From assembly GCA_951804985.1 (NCBI GenBank), contig OX638131.1:1054001-1118000 (forward strand): a stretch of 64,000 nucleotides of DNA, given 5' to 3'. The position numbers and the translations under genes were made by a program. The notes under the pieces are model-generated. The model searched no databases and had not been told where the DNA came from. It saw nothing but the letters and a program-made list of their open reading frames with translations. This stretch comes from Dryomyza anilis. Taxonomy: Eukaryota > Arthropoda > Insecta > Diptera > Dryomyzidae. Each line of letters opens with the position of its first letter. Position 1 is the first letter of the stretch. Below are positions 38,401 through 49,456 of the stretch, piece by piece.

Positions 38401-40112
38401 AGTTAAACACTCGACTCGTGCAAATACAAAATTTATTTCCTTCGAGTGTCGTGTATCGGAAATGTTTTTAATTAACTCCAGAGACTACCCGTGTGATTTG
38501 TTGCAAATTAACAATTACTTTGTTCTGTCGAGTGTAGATTTTGTTGCAGAAAATTGCTACAAATTGGATAATCGATAGAGATTCATAGACTTTGTGGATT
38601 AAGTTGAAATGGATATTGCTAAATATAACCATGAAGTTATTTAAATCATAACTAAAAAACTGAAATTGAAAAAATTCATTACAAAATTCATATATTTTTT
38701 TATTTAAATTGAGAAAATTCTAAAGGAAACTAAGATTTAAAATAAGAAATTAACTAATGAAATTACATACTGCATAAATGTAAACTCAAATTGAGCTTAG
38801 CCATTTCAAATTTGGATTATTTTAAATTAAATTGAGTTTTTCGATATAAAGTTTCAATTGAAAAGACTCCAAATAATTCAAAAATATATTAATATCAAAT
38901 GAAGACTTTCCATTTCTTTAAGGATTTTTAAATTTAAAATAAAATATTTTTAGATGGAATTTTTAGATGGAATTTTTCGTATTTCAAAAGGCAAATCACG
39001 ATCAAATGTCACATTTGTCTCAAGTTCATTTTGAAGTTTCATAATTCATTGGTATCCCAAGTAACCACTTGGTGGCAACTTAAGTGGTAGCCACACAATT
39101 GCCATTCAAGTATTTGTTCTCAATCATGCGAAACATACTTATTTGCCACCTAATTGTCAGTCAAAAAGCCCCAGATCGAGGCTTAGTTGCCACAAATTTT
39201 GATCCATTAAAGTATCGGTTCACCTATTTGGAACTTGAACTGTAATTTTAGCTGTGGAACTTGTGTGGATTAAAAATAATAAAGATCCTACGCAGTGCCA
39301 TTAACGTAAATGTTTGTTGTGTAATAAAACTGCTCAAAATGTCAAAAATATGCTATGGAATAATAATATAAGTCTTTACGAACAGATATTTCGCCAAACT
39401 ACAACTCTTATTTAAGAAACGGTTCAAGTTTTCGGGTTAAAGCTTATATTCTATCCTCTCTAATTTTATGGCGCACCTAAAAACTTTAACTTGTGAACAT
39501 TTTTTAAGTGATTTTTGTTATTTCTTTAAATATACTATTCCGATTGTCCTTTTCAACCCAACGTTCCATGGACATATGTAGTGGATATAACAAATATTTT
39601 GTGTATAATAATATACATTTATATCATTTTAAAGTTAATTAGATATATTATTTATAAACATGATCCTATTATGTTCTTCATTATACACATGCAACATATA
39701 TGGAACATAATACATTTTATAATTTGCCACTATTTTGCCACATCATAACAACAAAGTTAGCTCCGCCCATTGCCGTATATATCACAGCATTGTGACATAT
39801 TATTGCGTATGTTGCATACATGTTCTTAGCCACCGCTTTGCAACTAAAAATTACATCATGTTCATAAAATAATCCATATAGCAAGAAATGAAATTGGAAT
39901 TTTTAAAGTTGTTGGTTTACATACTCGTTTCTGTTTCGAATATAAGTCAGTGTTACGATTTCAGTTCCATTTTCAGTTTTTGTATTGAAATGAAACCGTT
40001 TCAAACCTTAAAGAAAATTTGAATTATTACACAAAAGACACCTGCTGGACACATAATTGAATAAAAGATATAATAAATACGTGCAGTATTGCACTCAAAA
40101 TAACCTCTGGGA
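35491..40112. other. Long unique non-coding stretch
   Basis: No gene was recognised over 4.6 kb. The segment 35640-38580 is the most GC-balanced and least repetitive of the window. It contains a 95-codon frame at 38291-38578 with a serine-rich start and a charged middle, which I cannot assign and do not call. From 38600 on it is AT-rich. At 39058-39110, CCAAGTAACCACTTGGTGGC and CAACTTAAGTGG form overlapping small dyads. Confidence 0.5.
35923..35943. repeat. (TG)n microsatellite
   Basis: About ten TG units are followed by GTGGGG. Simple sequence. Confidence 0.95.
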
Positions 40113-40512
40113 CATTTTACGAAATATTTTTTCTTAATTATTTATTTCGTAAAATACACGAAAATTTTGTAATTTCAATTTTTTTCCAAACTGTTTTTGT
40201 ATTTATTACGAATCAATATTCGTAAAATTAAAAACAACAACAACAACATAATAAATATTTCGTATAAATTACGAAATATTAGATATAATTTTTTTTTATT
40301 ACAACTTTTTCATTATTTTCAAAAAGAAGGAATGAGCTTTACATTTTACGAATATATTTTACTAAACTTTCGTAAATTGTGAGACTATATGTAGAATTTT
40401 ACGAATTATTCGTGTGTTCTACGAAAGATTCGTAAAATACCTACAACACATACAAGCATATTCAATAAATTACGAATAAAAATAAGAATTCGTAAAAATA
40501 CGAATTCGTAGA
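40113..40512. repeat. Cluster of TTCGTAA/TTACGAA palindromic motifs
   Basis: At least a dozen copies of TTCGTAA or its complement TTACGAA, or one-base variants, occur in 400 bases on both strands. Examples are TTTTACGAAATAT (40116), ATTTCGTAAAATA (40144), CGTATAAATTACG (40261), TTTTACGAATTATTCG (40395) and GAATTCGTAAAAATACGAAT near the right end. The motif is much rarer outside. The block abuts MITE copy B (40515-40734). It may be the body of another inverted-repeat element or a cluster of protein-binding sites. Confidence 0.6.
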
Positions 40513-40514
40513 TA

Positions 40515-40734
40515 CACCCAGAAAAAAATTCCCTCAAATCCCATTAAAATTGGTCAAAAGGACAATTATTGATTTAATAGTATACAAAAAATAAATCTTT
40601 TCATATAAACTTAATGGCAATGTCATGGTATTTTCTAGTATTTAATAGTATTTTCCGATTAAAATAATAATTTATCCTATTAACTATTTTTAATAGTAAA
40701 AAACTATTATTTACATAGTATTTTTTTCTGGGTG
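40515..40734 (-). mobile_element. TA-flanked CACCCAGAAAA MITE, copy B
   Basis: The ends are CACCCAGAAAAAAATT and TTTTTTTCTGGGTG with TA at 40513-40514 and 40735-40736. Read on the minus strand it aligns with copy A (24852-25066) almost base for base. Good conservation and intact target duplication indicate a fairly recent, trans-mobilised element. Confidence 0.9.
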
Positions 40735-40978
40735 TAAAATAAGAATAGTTGTCTATCTGATTGATCAGTAATAATTCCGACAAAGACACAAATACATGAA
40801 ATTTTGTGGTAAATATTTAAGAGTTTTTGAAATTTTTAGTGGTTAAAAGACAGATTTCCCTGAGACCGATAGCAATTAGGCAGCATTCTATACAAACTCA
40901 ATCTTTGTATTTCGAAATTATGATTCTAAACCTTGAGTTTTTCCGATAAAAAATGTCTGTTATTTTTCAGTAATATTA

Positions 40979-41253
40979 CAAAAAACACACAGATAAATGG
41001 AAGTTTTTGAGTAGCGAATGGCAATCCAGAGAAAATTGGCAATATCAATACTGTCCGGGAAAACAGACTCTGGAAGATTGTTCCACAAACGTATCATGCG
41101 ACTGAAATACGAATTATCTCTGTAATGCGTGGTTCTGTGGAGAACCGAGTAAACAACGAAGGGGATTGGTTTGATGCCCGAATTATGGGGAATTATGCCA
41201 TGTACTTCCCTCAAACACTTCCCATTGAAAACTTTATAAAATAGGCTTACACA
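40979..41253 (-). pseudogene. Non-LTR retrotransposon tail (jockey-like ORF2 C-terminus), inverted
   Basis: On the minus strand, starting next to the MITE boundary, the frame reads FNGKCLREVHGIIP, then PFVV-S, RTTHYRDN, FSRMIRLWNN and PESVFPDSIDI. These are the same motifs in the same order as at 29190-29424, with more upstream sequence retained. Beyond DIANF the reading departs from the other copy, probably through a frameshift. The catalytic domains are missing. The adjacent MITE (41254-41589) marks its 5' boundary. Confidence 0.75.
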
Positions 41254-41589
41254 CACGGAGGGTAAAAAACTAGAATAGAATAGAATCATGAAATATACGG
41301 AGTGATATACAGCTAAACGGAAACATTCTGGATTTTAAGAAACAGATCCACTTAGTTATCAAAAAAGTAATAAAGAGCAATTATTCTAGCAATAATATAG
41401 TCAGTAAATTAATTATCAAAATCCAGGAGAATAAATTTTGCTTACTTCTTTGTTAAGTCATTTGCTTTCTTAATATTCAGATGATAAATTCTACAAATTT
41501 AGTAACGTTTTATTGATATTAGTAAAATTCTGCTATTTTTCATTCTTGCCGAATTCCTCTCCAGTTTTAGAAGTTTATTTGCCTCCGTG
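41254..41589. mobile_element. 336-bp inverted-repeat MITE, short relative of 61322-62179
   Basis: It begins CACGGAGGGTAAAAAACTAG and ends with the complement of CACGGAGGCAAATAAACTTC, with CA on both outer sides. Interior blocks GTGATATACAGCTAAACGG, GATTTTAAGAAACAGAT and TTTTATTGATATTAGT recur in the same order in the longer element at 61322-62179. It adjoins the LINE tail and may have inserted into it. Confidence 0.75.
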
Positions 41590-41762
41590 CACCCTACTGT
41601 GACCAAGAGAACCAGTAGAGGGTTAAATGTTTTCATCACCTATTACATATATCGCACGTTGTTGTGCTTCGTCCATGAACTTCAAAGAGAATTTTCGAAT
41701 TGTGTTAAATTTTAGGCCTATATTGGGCATAATATAGGACTAATATTTTGTTCCATTATATA

Positions 41763-41945
41763 CCGTGAATCTGCCATTAAAACAACAAAACATTATACAA
41801 CATCTGTGGTTTGCTCGAAATATGCCTGAAGTATTTCTAAAAAAGGACAGAAATGTTAGCCTTGGGAATTTATCATATTTTAACGAAATTTAAATGCATA
41901 TTTCGGGCATATTTTAGAAATGAGCAGAAACAGACAGATTTTCAT
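41763..41945. repeat. Dispersed repeat, partner of 23488-23645
   Basis: It matches 23488-23645 in three ordered blocks. It also contains an inverted pair: GAAATATGCCTGAAG (about 41818) faces ATTTCGGGCATATTTTAGAA (about 41900). Confidence 0.5.
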
Positions 41946-43485
41946 AATTAAAATTATGCGAAAAAATATTTCTAAACTGCATTAAATGAAAAAAAAATCT
42001 GGGGAAGAAGATTTTTTAGTAACAATAAATATATTTTCCACATTATGCTCTTTCTTAATAAATCATTAAAAAGAACAATAAAAACATTTTCATAGTTTGA
42101 TTTTGCGCTTAAAGTTACACATTTTATTTAGTACATTAATGATTATTTAGAAATAATTTATATTTAATATCATGCATATTAAATCTTAACAAATTAAATT
42201 TTACTAATCACTATTACAATGAAAATTCACAAATTCACTTGAAAATTATTCAGGACTTTCCATGAAATAATTAAACGTTTATTATAATCATTTCTAGTTT
42301 ATGCTCTGCCAAAGAATATATTTTCTATTTAAAATGCCATGTAATACAACAAAGTTTTGCCAAGATAGACGCATATTAAATGGAAGCACTAAATGCATGT
42401 CAATCATACGCACCGCTGTGTGCCGGTTAGAATCCTATTAAAACTGTCAGAAACTTTGAAGGTCTCGCATTGTTAAACCGCCAAAAATAATTTCGCATTT
42501 TTCCACTACCCCTGCCCCTGCCCCTCACCTCCCTGGCTTAGCTAAAAATCAACCTCTAATTGTCTGTCATGACAATATTTGCCAAGAATGCTGCAAATTA
42601 ATATTCACGGGAAATTTCAGAATGAATATTGCGCATAATTAATAGCAGTGGTGGCAGCCAAGGAACTGCCTGGGTACTGGGAACGAAGGCCTATAGCACC
42701 CTACGGGAAACACCCTGCCCTAGTAGAGCAGAGCATCGTGCCGTGCCCATCGTTGTCATGTCAACCGTGGCAGCTGAGCTGAGCAGAGCGAGAAGTATGT
42801 GTTTTCTTCCGCCGACTGCTTCGCCATAGAAATGCTAATGAATGCGCACTGAATGACATTAAAATTAAATTTCATTTAAAAGTGCGGTCGTCTTCCCCAT
42901 CTCTCGTACAGGCTGTCACTGTCTTGTTTGACGGAAATGCTTTGGCTCTTTAGTTTTAATTGGCACGCGGCGGGGTCTCGGCAGCCGACAGTCGACAGCA
43001 CCCCCGTCATGTGCTTCGTGTAGTTAGTGATTGTTATGCTTCCAGCAAATGAGTTATTGTCATGTTATTTATTTGAAATATGCTTTAAAGTGAGTGACAA
43101 TGAAGTGAGTGAAATAAGAAGTCGAACATTTAGAGTTCCTTTTACCATTTAAAGTGCGCGGAAGTTTACAGGGGCGGACTGTCCATACGAGCCAATCGAG
43201 ATCTGTTCGGAGGGTCGACTAATAAATAGGTAATAACTCAAAGTATATAAAACCATACTAAAATAAACACTAAATAAAAAACATTATTAATAAATTATTA
43301 TTACAGAAAATATTTATGAATAAAATTAAAAAAAATATATTTATCTATGTAATAGTCGTGTGTTTCATGAAGACCATTCATGGAAAAGATTCCAGAAATA
43401 ATTCGGTCTATTCCACTGCAAAGCTTAATTCTGCAACCTGAAAAATAATTCTGTTTAACTCAATTTCAATTATAAGAAATTTTGC
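41946..43485. other. Unique non-coding sequence
   Basis: No gene was recognised. 42340-43190 is GC-balanced and includes CCCCTGCCCCTGCCCCTC near 42510. AT-rich otherwise. Confidence 0.5.
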
Positions 43486-44870
43486 TAGGATGTCTCTCAA
43501 AATTTAAATGTTGAGTGAAAACTCTAATTTTGAGTGAAAATTTAATTTATAGTGAAAATTTGAAAATTTTGAAATATTACTAAAATTATTAATTTTTAGT
43601 GAAATTTTGATTTGGTATAAAATTTTGAATTTTGAAAAAAAAAAATATTATTTGAGTTAACATTTGACTTTTGAGTGAATTTGAAAATTTGATTAAAAAT
43701 TTTGATTTTGTATAAACATTTTATTTTAGAATAAAAATTTTAATTTTGAGTTCAAATTATAAGTCAAATTTTGAGTGATAAAAATGAATTTCGAGTAAAA
43801 ATTCGATATATGAGAAAAAATTTGAATTTTGAGTCAAAATTAGAATTTTGAGTGAATATTTGAATATAAGGTAAACATTTTTGTTATGACTGAAAAATTG
43901 AATTTTGAGTAAAAAAAAATATTTTGAGTTAAAATTTGAATTTTGAGTAAAATTTTGAATTTCGAATGAACATTTGCATTTCGAGTGAAAATTTGAATTT
44001 TGAGTACAAATTTTAATTCATAGTGAAAATTTGAAAATTTTGAAATTTTACTAAAATTATGAATTTTGAGTGAAATTTTGAAAAAAAAAAATTAGATTTA
44101 AAAACTGACTTTTGAGTGAAATTTTAAATTTAATTTAAAAAAAAATGTTTTGTATAAAAATGTTATTTTGGAATAAAAATTTTAATTTTTAGTTGAAATT
44201 TGAATTTTAAGTGAAAGTATGAATTTTGAGTAATAAATGGGAATTTTGCGTGAAAATATGAATTTTCATATGAATTTCGAGTAAAAATACGATATATGTA
44301 TAAGAAAAAATTTTAATTTTGAGTGAATATTTGAATTTTAGTTAAACATTTTTATTATGACTGAAAAATTTAAATTTGAGTTAAAATTTTAAATATAAGT
44401 ATAAATTTGAATTTTTAGTGAAAATTTGAATTTGAAAATTTGAATTATGAGTGAAAATTTGAATTTTGAGTAAAAATTTTAAATATGAGTAAAAATTTGA
44501 ATTTTGATTGAAAAACAAAGATTAATTATTCCTCACGAAAAATAATGAAAACAAAGTCAGAAATTACAAAATGTGTTCGAATTGACTTTAATTCAATTTA
44601 AACTTTGAGAGAATTTTGATATGAAATTTAAATGTTCTTCTAAAATTTAAATTTTGAGTGAAAACTCAAAAATTTTGAGTGAAAATATTAATTTATAGTA
44701 AAAATTGGAAAATTTAGATTTTTCAGTATAAATATGAAATTTGAGTGAAAATTTAAATTTTGAGTGAAAATTTAAATTTTGAGTAAAAACTTAAATTTTG
44801 AGTGAAAATTCAAATTTTGAGTGAAAACTTGAATTTTGAGTGAAATATATATATTTTTCTAGGGTTCCAT
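43486..44870. repeat. 19-bp minisatellite B, array 1
   Basis: Degenerate head-to-tail copies of GAGTGAAAATTTGAATTTT (19 bases) are present. The array is interrupted near 44515-44640 by non-repeat sequence, and units drift to GAGTAAAAATTTGAATTTT and shorter forms. It is less uniform than the second array of the same unit (47135-48235). Each unit carries A/T tracts about 9-10 bases apart. Confidence 0.9.
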
Positions 44871-47134
44871 GGAGGAACACAGGGCCACTTGAGTTAAAAG
44901 CAAACATTAATTATTCCACACGAGATTAATCTGTGAATTAAATTCTTTGCATTTACTCAGATTCTGCCGCTTTTTTTGTTTTTGTCGTGTTTTATACTTA
45001 TTTTCTTTTAATCTTACTCAAATTTATCGTGAAAAATAATAGAAAAGATGTTAAAAATCACAAAATATACAAAAAATCGTCTACTTTACGAAATTTAATT
45101 TTACGAAAAATAAAAATATTGCCACATTCATTAGTTTGAGTGTAGGATCATGTGGATGAAGGCCTATTCTGACTAAATAAAAGAAATGTACCAGTAGAAA
45201 TAGTAAGGAATATACAATTTGATAATCTGTGACTTCGACGAAAGTATGAAAAGTTCCTTGGTTGTAAAGGAAGTGGTTTAGAATTGCCAAAATATGGTAA
45301 AACCTTTGAATCGGTTCATTGTTTCAGATGATTAAAAATAAAAAGTTCGGTAATATTTTTGATCCCAGTTCTCTCCTGCAATTTTAAACAATAATTTCCA
45401 TTAATTTAATCGTTTCCTATAATCACTTTTGAAATTGTCCAATTTCGCACATTCAGCATAATGCAAACTTTAGCTGGATTAACAAACTTTCGCAAAATAT
45501 CAATTTTCTTCGTTCTGGAATTGCGACCAGAGCACAAGCTGCGCATAATGCGTTAAATACACTGAAAAATTGTGCTCAAAAATGAGTAGAATTCATAAAA
45601 ATATTGTTTATACTATTTATTTATATAATTAAATAATAAATTATTATGTGTTGTATTTATAAATATAAATATTTTTATAAAATAAAATAAAAAATATTTT
45701 CAGAGGTTTTGTGCATTTGTTATAGGGGTTCGATAAATTAAAATGCGCATATATTGCAATCAAATACGTTTTTTTTCGAATTTCGAATCCATTAAGGATT
45801 GAAAAAATAGAAGAGAAACAGAGGAAAAAAATGGTATATATCCAAGAATGCTGTAGCTGCTTCTGAAAAATTGGTAAATATCAAAAATAGTTATAGATTT
45901 TTTTTTTTTTTAAATTGTTCGTTAAAAATATATAAGTCTTGGTTAATTCTACAGAATGTTTGATCTAATCATACCAATAATTCCGGGGTCAAACTACGTA
46001 TTAAGAAAAAAATACCGATAAAATTTACAAAAATATACAATTTTTTTTTTTTTGTAAACTGAGAACAACTTTCAAAAAAGTCTTTGCGTCTCATCCTCGA
46101 TTCAGAAAGATGGACAGTTTATTATAAGTGCTCCCAAGACCAGTTTTTTGTAAATAAATAAAAGTAGAAATAAAAATATGCACTGTTGAATTTAAAATCT
46201 AAATTTTTAAATAAAAATTATGAATAAAATAAACTATGAAATACTTGAATTGCATGAATTTGGTTCAGGAATTAGTAAAATCGTAAATATTATAATTTTT
46301 TTCAGTGCACGATTTAAAATAGCAGGAAATGGCATTCGTTGCATTTGAGTGATTATTATATTTTGCGCAACTTCTGCGAATTGCGAAAAGCAAAAGTGAA
46401 ACATTTGTTGCAGTTGTTGTACAAAACATCCAAATGCTTTTATGTGCAATTCGTACGCTGCAAATTTACCAAAACTTTACACAATACGGGGTTTTTGAGA
46501 TGCAGCCGCCGCCCACCTGCCGCCAGCGTTGATTTTTTTCTACATTTTCTTTATTTTTTTGGCAGTTTATGCAACCGAGGTTTTCGCAGTACTTTACATG
46601 TAATTGGTACATTAAACACATACAGTATTTCAGAATAATATAAATAAAATGAAATAAAATAGTCAAAATAAAAGTGAAACAAGAGACATGCATGAACTGC
46701 CGTCGGCGACTTGGCGCTTGCGGTGTTTGCGAAGAATATGCAAAGTTTTCTGTGATTTAAGTGCTTTGTTTCCTGTTTTTCTCGCCTCGCAGCACTTGCG
46801 AAATTTTTGTGTTTTATTTCTGCATCAGGAACTTTGAACTGATTTTGCCACGGCTTCTTCCCCTCAGGTGGGCCGCTGTATTAAGTACTGCATTCCACAC
46901 GCAACCAATCGATAGAGAGAATTAATTATGATTTATGCACATTCCAGCGCTTTCAATAATGCTGCAATTACACGTTAATTGCAAATACTTTCAACAATAC
47001 GTATTTTAATTGACATTCCGCAATGTGCGTCCTCGTCCTCCTCCCTGCACACCGCACTATTTCAGTTGCTTGCTCCGTTTGTGCGTGGCTCACGCACGTG
47101 TGGCTGTGTCTGTGTGTTCGAATTCACTGCGTAC
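44871..47134. other. Unique non-coding sequence between the two minisatellite B arrays
   Basis: No gene was recognised. ACACTGAAAAATT at about 45559 and its inverse AATTTTTTTCAGTG at about 46295 could be the ends of a 750-bp inverted-repeat element, but the match is short. 46330-47120 is GC-balanced single-copy-like DNA. Confidence 0.45.
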
Positions 47135-48235
47135 ACTTGAAAAATATAATTTTTAATTTTGAGAGAAAATTTGAATTTTTATATGAAATTTAAATTTTCA
47201 CTCAAAATTTAAATTTTGAATGAAAATTTTATTTTTGAGTGAAAATTTTAATTTTGAGTGAAAATTTGAATTTTGAGTGAAAATTTGAGTCTTAACTGAA
47301 AATTTGAGATTTGAGTGAAAATTTGAATTTCATATAAAAATTCAAATTTTCGAATTTAAATTTTGACTGAAAATTTAAATTTTAAGTGGAAATTTAAATT
47401 TTTAGTGGACATTTGAATATTGAGTGAATATTTCAATTTTAAATGAAAATTAGAAGGAAAATGAAAATTTGAAGGAAAATGAAAATTTGAATTTAAATGA
47501 AAAATTCAATTTGAAATTAAAATTTGAATATTAAATGAAAATTAGAATTTTAAATGAAAATTTCAATTTTAAGTGAAAATTTGAATTTTGACTTTTGGAG
47601 TTTTGAGAGAAAATTTGAATTTTAAGAGAAAATTTGAGTTTTGAGTGAAAATTTAAATTTTGAGTGAAAATTTGAATTTTGAGTGAAAATTTGAATTTTG
47701 AGTGATAATTTGAATTTTGAGTGAAAATTTGAATTTGAGTGAAAATTTGAATTTTGAGTGAAAATTTGAATTTTGATTAAAAATTTGAATTTTGATTAAA
47801 AATTTGAATTTTGAGTGTTTATTTTTAATTTTGAGTGAATATTTGAATTTTGAATAAAAATTTCAATTTAAATGAAAATTTGAATTTTAAGTGAAAATTT
47901 GAATTTAGAGTAAACATTTGAATTTTGAGTGAAAATTTGAATTTTGATTGAATATTTGAATTTTGAGTGAATATTTGAATTTTAAATAAAAATTTCAATT
48001 AAAATTAATATTTCAATTTAAATGAAAATTTGAATTTTAAGTGAAAATTTGAATTTAGAGTAAAAGTTTGAGTGAAAATTTGAATTTTGAGTGAAAATTT
48101 GAATTTTGAGTGAATATTTGAATTTTAAATAAAAATTTCAATTAAAATTAAAATTTGAATTTTGAGTGAACATTTTTAATTATGAGTGAATATAAATTTT
48201 AAGTGAAAATTTGAATTTTAAATAAGTCTTGATTT
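47135..48235. repeat. 19-bp minisatellite B, array 2
   Basis: About 55 units of GAGTGAAAATTTGAATTTT are present, cleanest at 47640-47790, with blocks of variants such as AAATGAAAATTTGAATTTT. The unit is the same, and in the same orientation, as at 43486-44870. The arrays are separated by 2.3 kb of unrelated DNA. Confidence 0.95.
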
Positions 48236-48874
48236 ATTTATTTTTTAAGTGTCTCTGTTTGCATTTCGCCTGTTATTATTTCAAAATTTCAATGAAAACA
48301 TCCATTCTTTTGCCATCTTTTATGCGTGAAGTGCACTTCCCGCTGCGCTGCCTGTTTATTTCAGAAGCATTTTAATAAATTTCATTATTGAAATTTTTGC
48401 AGGAAAATGCTGCTTTTTCATGCAGCGCATTCTGCATATTATTAGTTCTACAGCCTTAATTAAAAAATATATAAATTGTATGAGTCGAACGTATTTTTAT
48501 TACACATAATTTTTCTAAAAAATATAATCACTTAACCCGCTAATGCCACAAAATGATATGTTATTTCAAATAGCGTGAAAATCACGTAAATGATGTAAAT
48601 TTTGAACAAAAAGAACATGATTGAAAAAATTATACAACGTTAAAAGACAAAAATAACGTTGAGGTGTATTTGTTATTTTGATGATGAACTATCAAATTTT
48701 ATAAAAAATTTAGAAAAATTGAAATATGAAACAAGTTTTTTTAACCAACCGGTTCCATTACGCAAGAACCTAATTACTCCAAATTACGTTGTGTAAATGG
48801 TGTACATTTGTTTTATGGAAAAAGAACAAATGGGGCAGGTCCAAAACATTGTCTTAAAAAACGGTGGGTGTAAC
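48236..48874. other. Non-coding sequence
   Basis: Nothing recognisable. The AT-rich stretch ends in a short patch containing CCGGTTCCATTACGC (48750). Confidence 0.45.
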
Positions 48875-49086
48875 ATAAAGGGTTTTTTCATGATGGAAAG
48901 ATATACGAATTCGAATTTCGGTAGTAAATTTTAATAATTTCGACTCGTTGTTGGCTCGTATATCTTTCCATCATAAAATGGCAAACCTTACTGAAAAGAA
49001 ATGTCAAAAGAGCGGCAAGAAATATAGTGTCGTTTGATGTCCCTATCGCTCTACTTTTGTAGCGCTATTATTGAAAAACCCTTTAT
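48875..49086. mobile_element. 212-bp MITE with internal perfect 19-bp stem
   Basis: The outer inverted termini are ATAAAGGGTTTTTTCA (48875) and TTGAAAAACCCTTTAT (ending 49086). Inside, 48890-48908 (ATGATGGAAAGATATACGA) pairs perfectly with 48956-48974 around a 47-base loop. The rest of the element (48975-49070) is not part of the stem. There is no coding capacity. The internal stem is off-centre, which is unusual for a plain hairpin MITE. Confidence 0.7.
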
Positions 49087-49195
49087 TATAAAAATCAAAT
49101 TTTAATACATTTTGTTTAATCCGAATAAAATAGACCGAATCCTAAATTTCGATAATACAAAAATGATAGAATTTTCGAAATAATTAATATTGATA

Positions 49196-49456
49196 GGCCA
49201 TGTTCCGACTTTCGATCGAATTTCAATCGAATTTCAATCGAATTTCATATAAAATATGTAAACAAACGGTTTTGAATTTGATGTCTCAAAACAAAAATTT
49301 GTTTTTTCAATGAATTCAATCCGTTTGCTTTGACTTCAACGATTTGAATTCGTTTTAAAAACACATTTTTGTGTTCTGACATCGAATTCATAACCGCTTC
49401 TTTACAAATTGTATATGAAATTCGATCGGAATTCGATGGAAAGCTGACACTTGGCC
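49196..49456. mobile_element. 261-bp foldback MITE with GGCCA ends
   Basis: Arms of roughly 100 bases start at GGCCATGTTCCGACTTTCGA on the left and at the complement of GGCCAAGTGTCAGCTTTCCA on the right. They share CGATCGAATTTCATAT, AACGGTTTTGAATTTGATGT (GCGGTTATGAATTCGATGT on the other arm) and ACAAAAATTTGTTTTT. The left arm has a triplication of CGAATTTCAAT. No target duplication is certain. Confidence 0.75.

Noticed and set aside
45559..46308. Possible 750-bp inverted-repeat element with ACACTGAAAAATT ends
   Set aside because: Only about 12 bases match, in A/T-rich sequence, with no consistent flanking duplication. Left as a note in the region entry.
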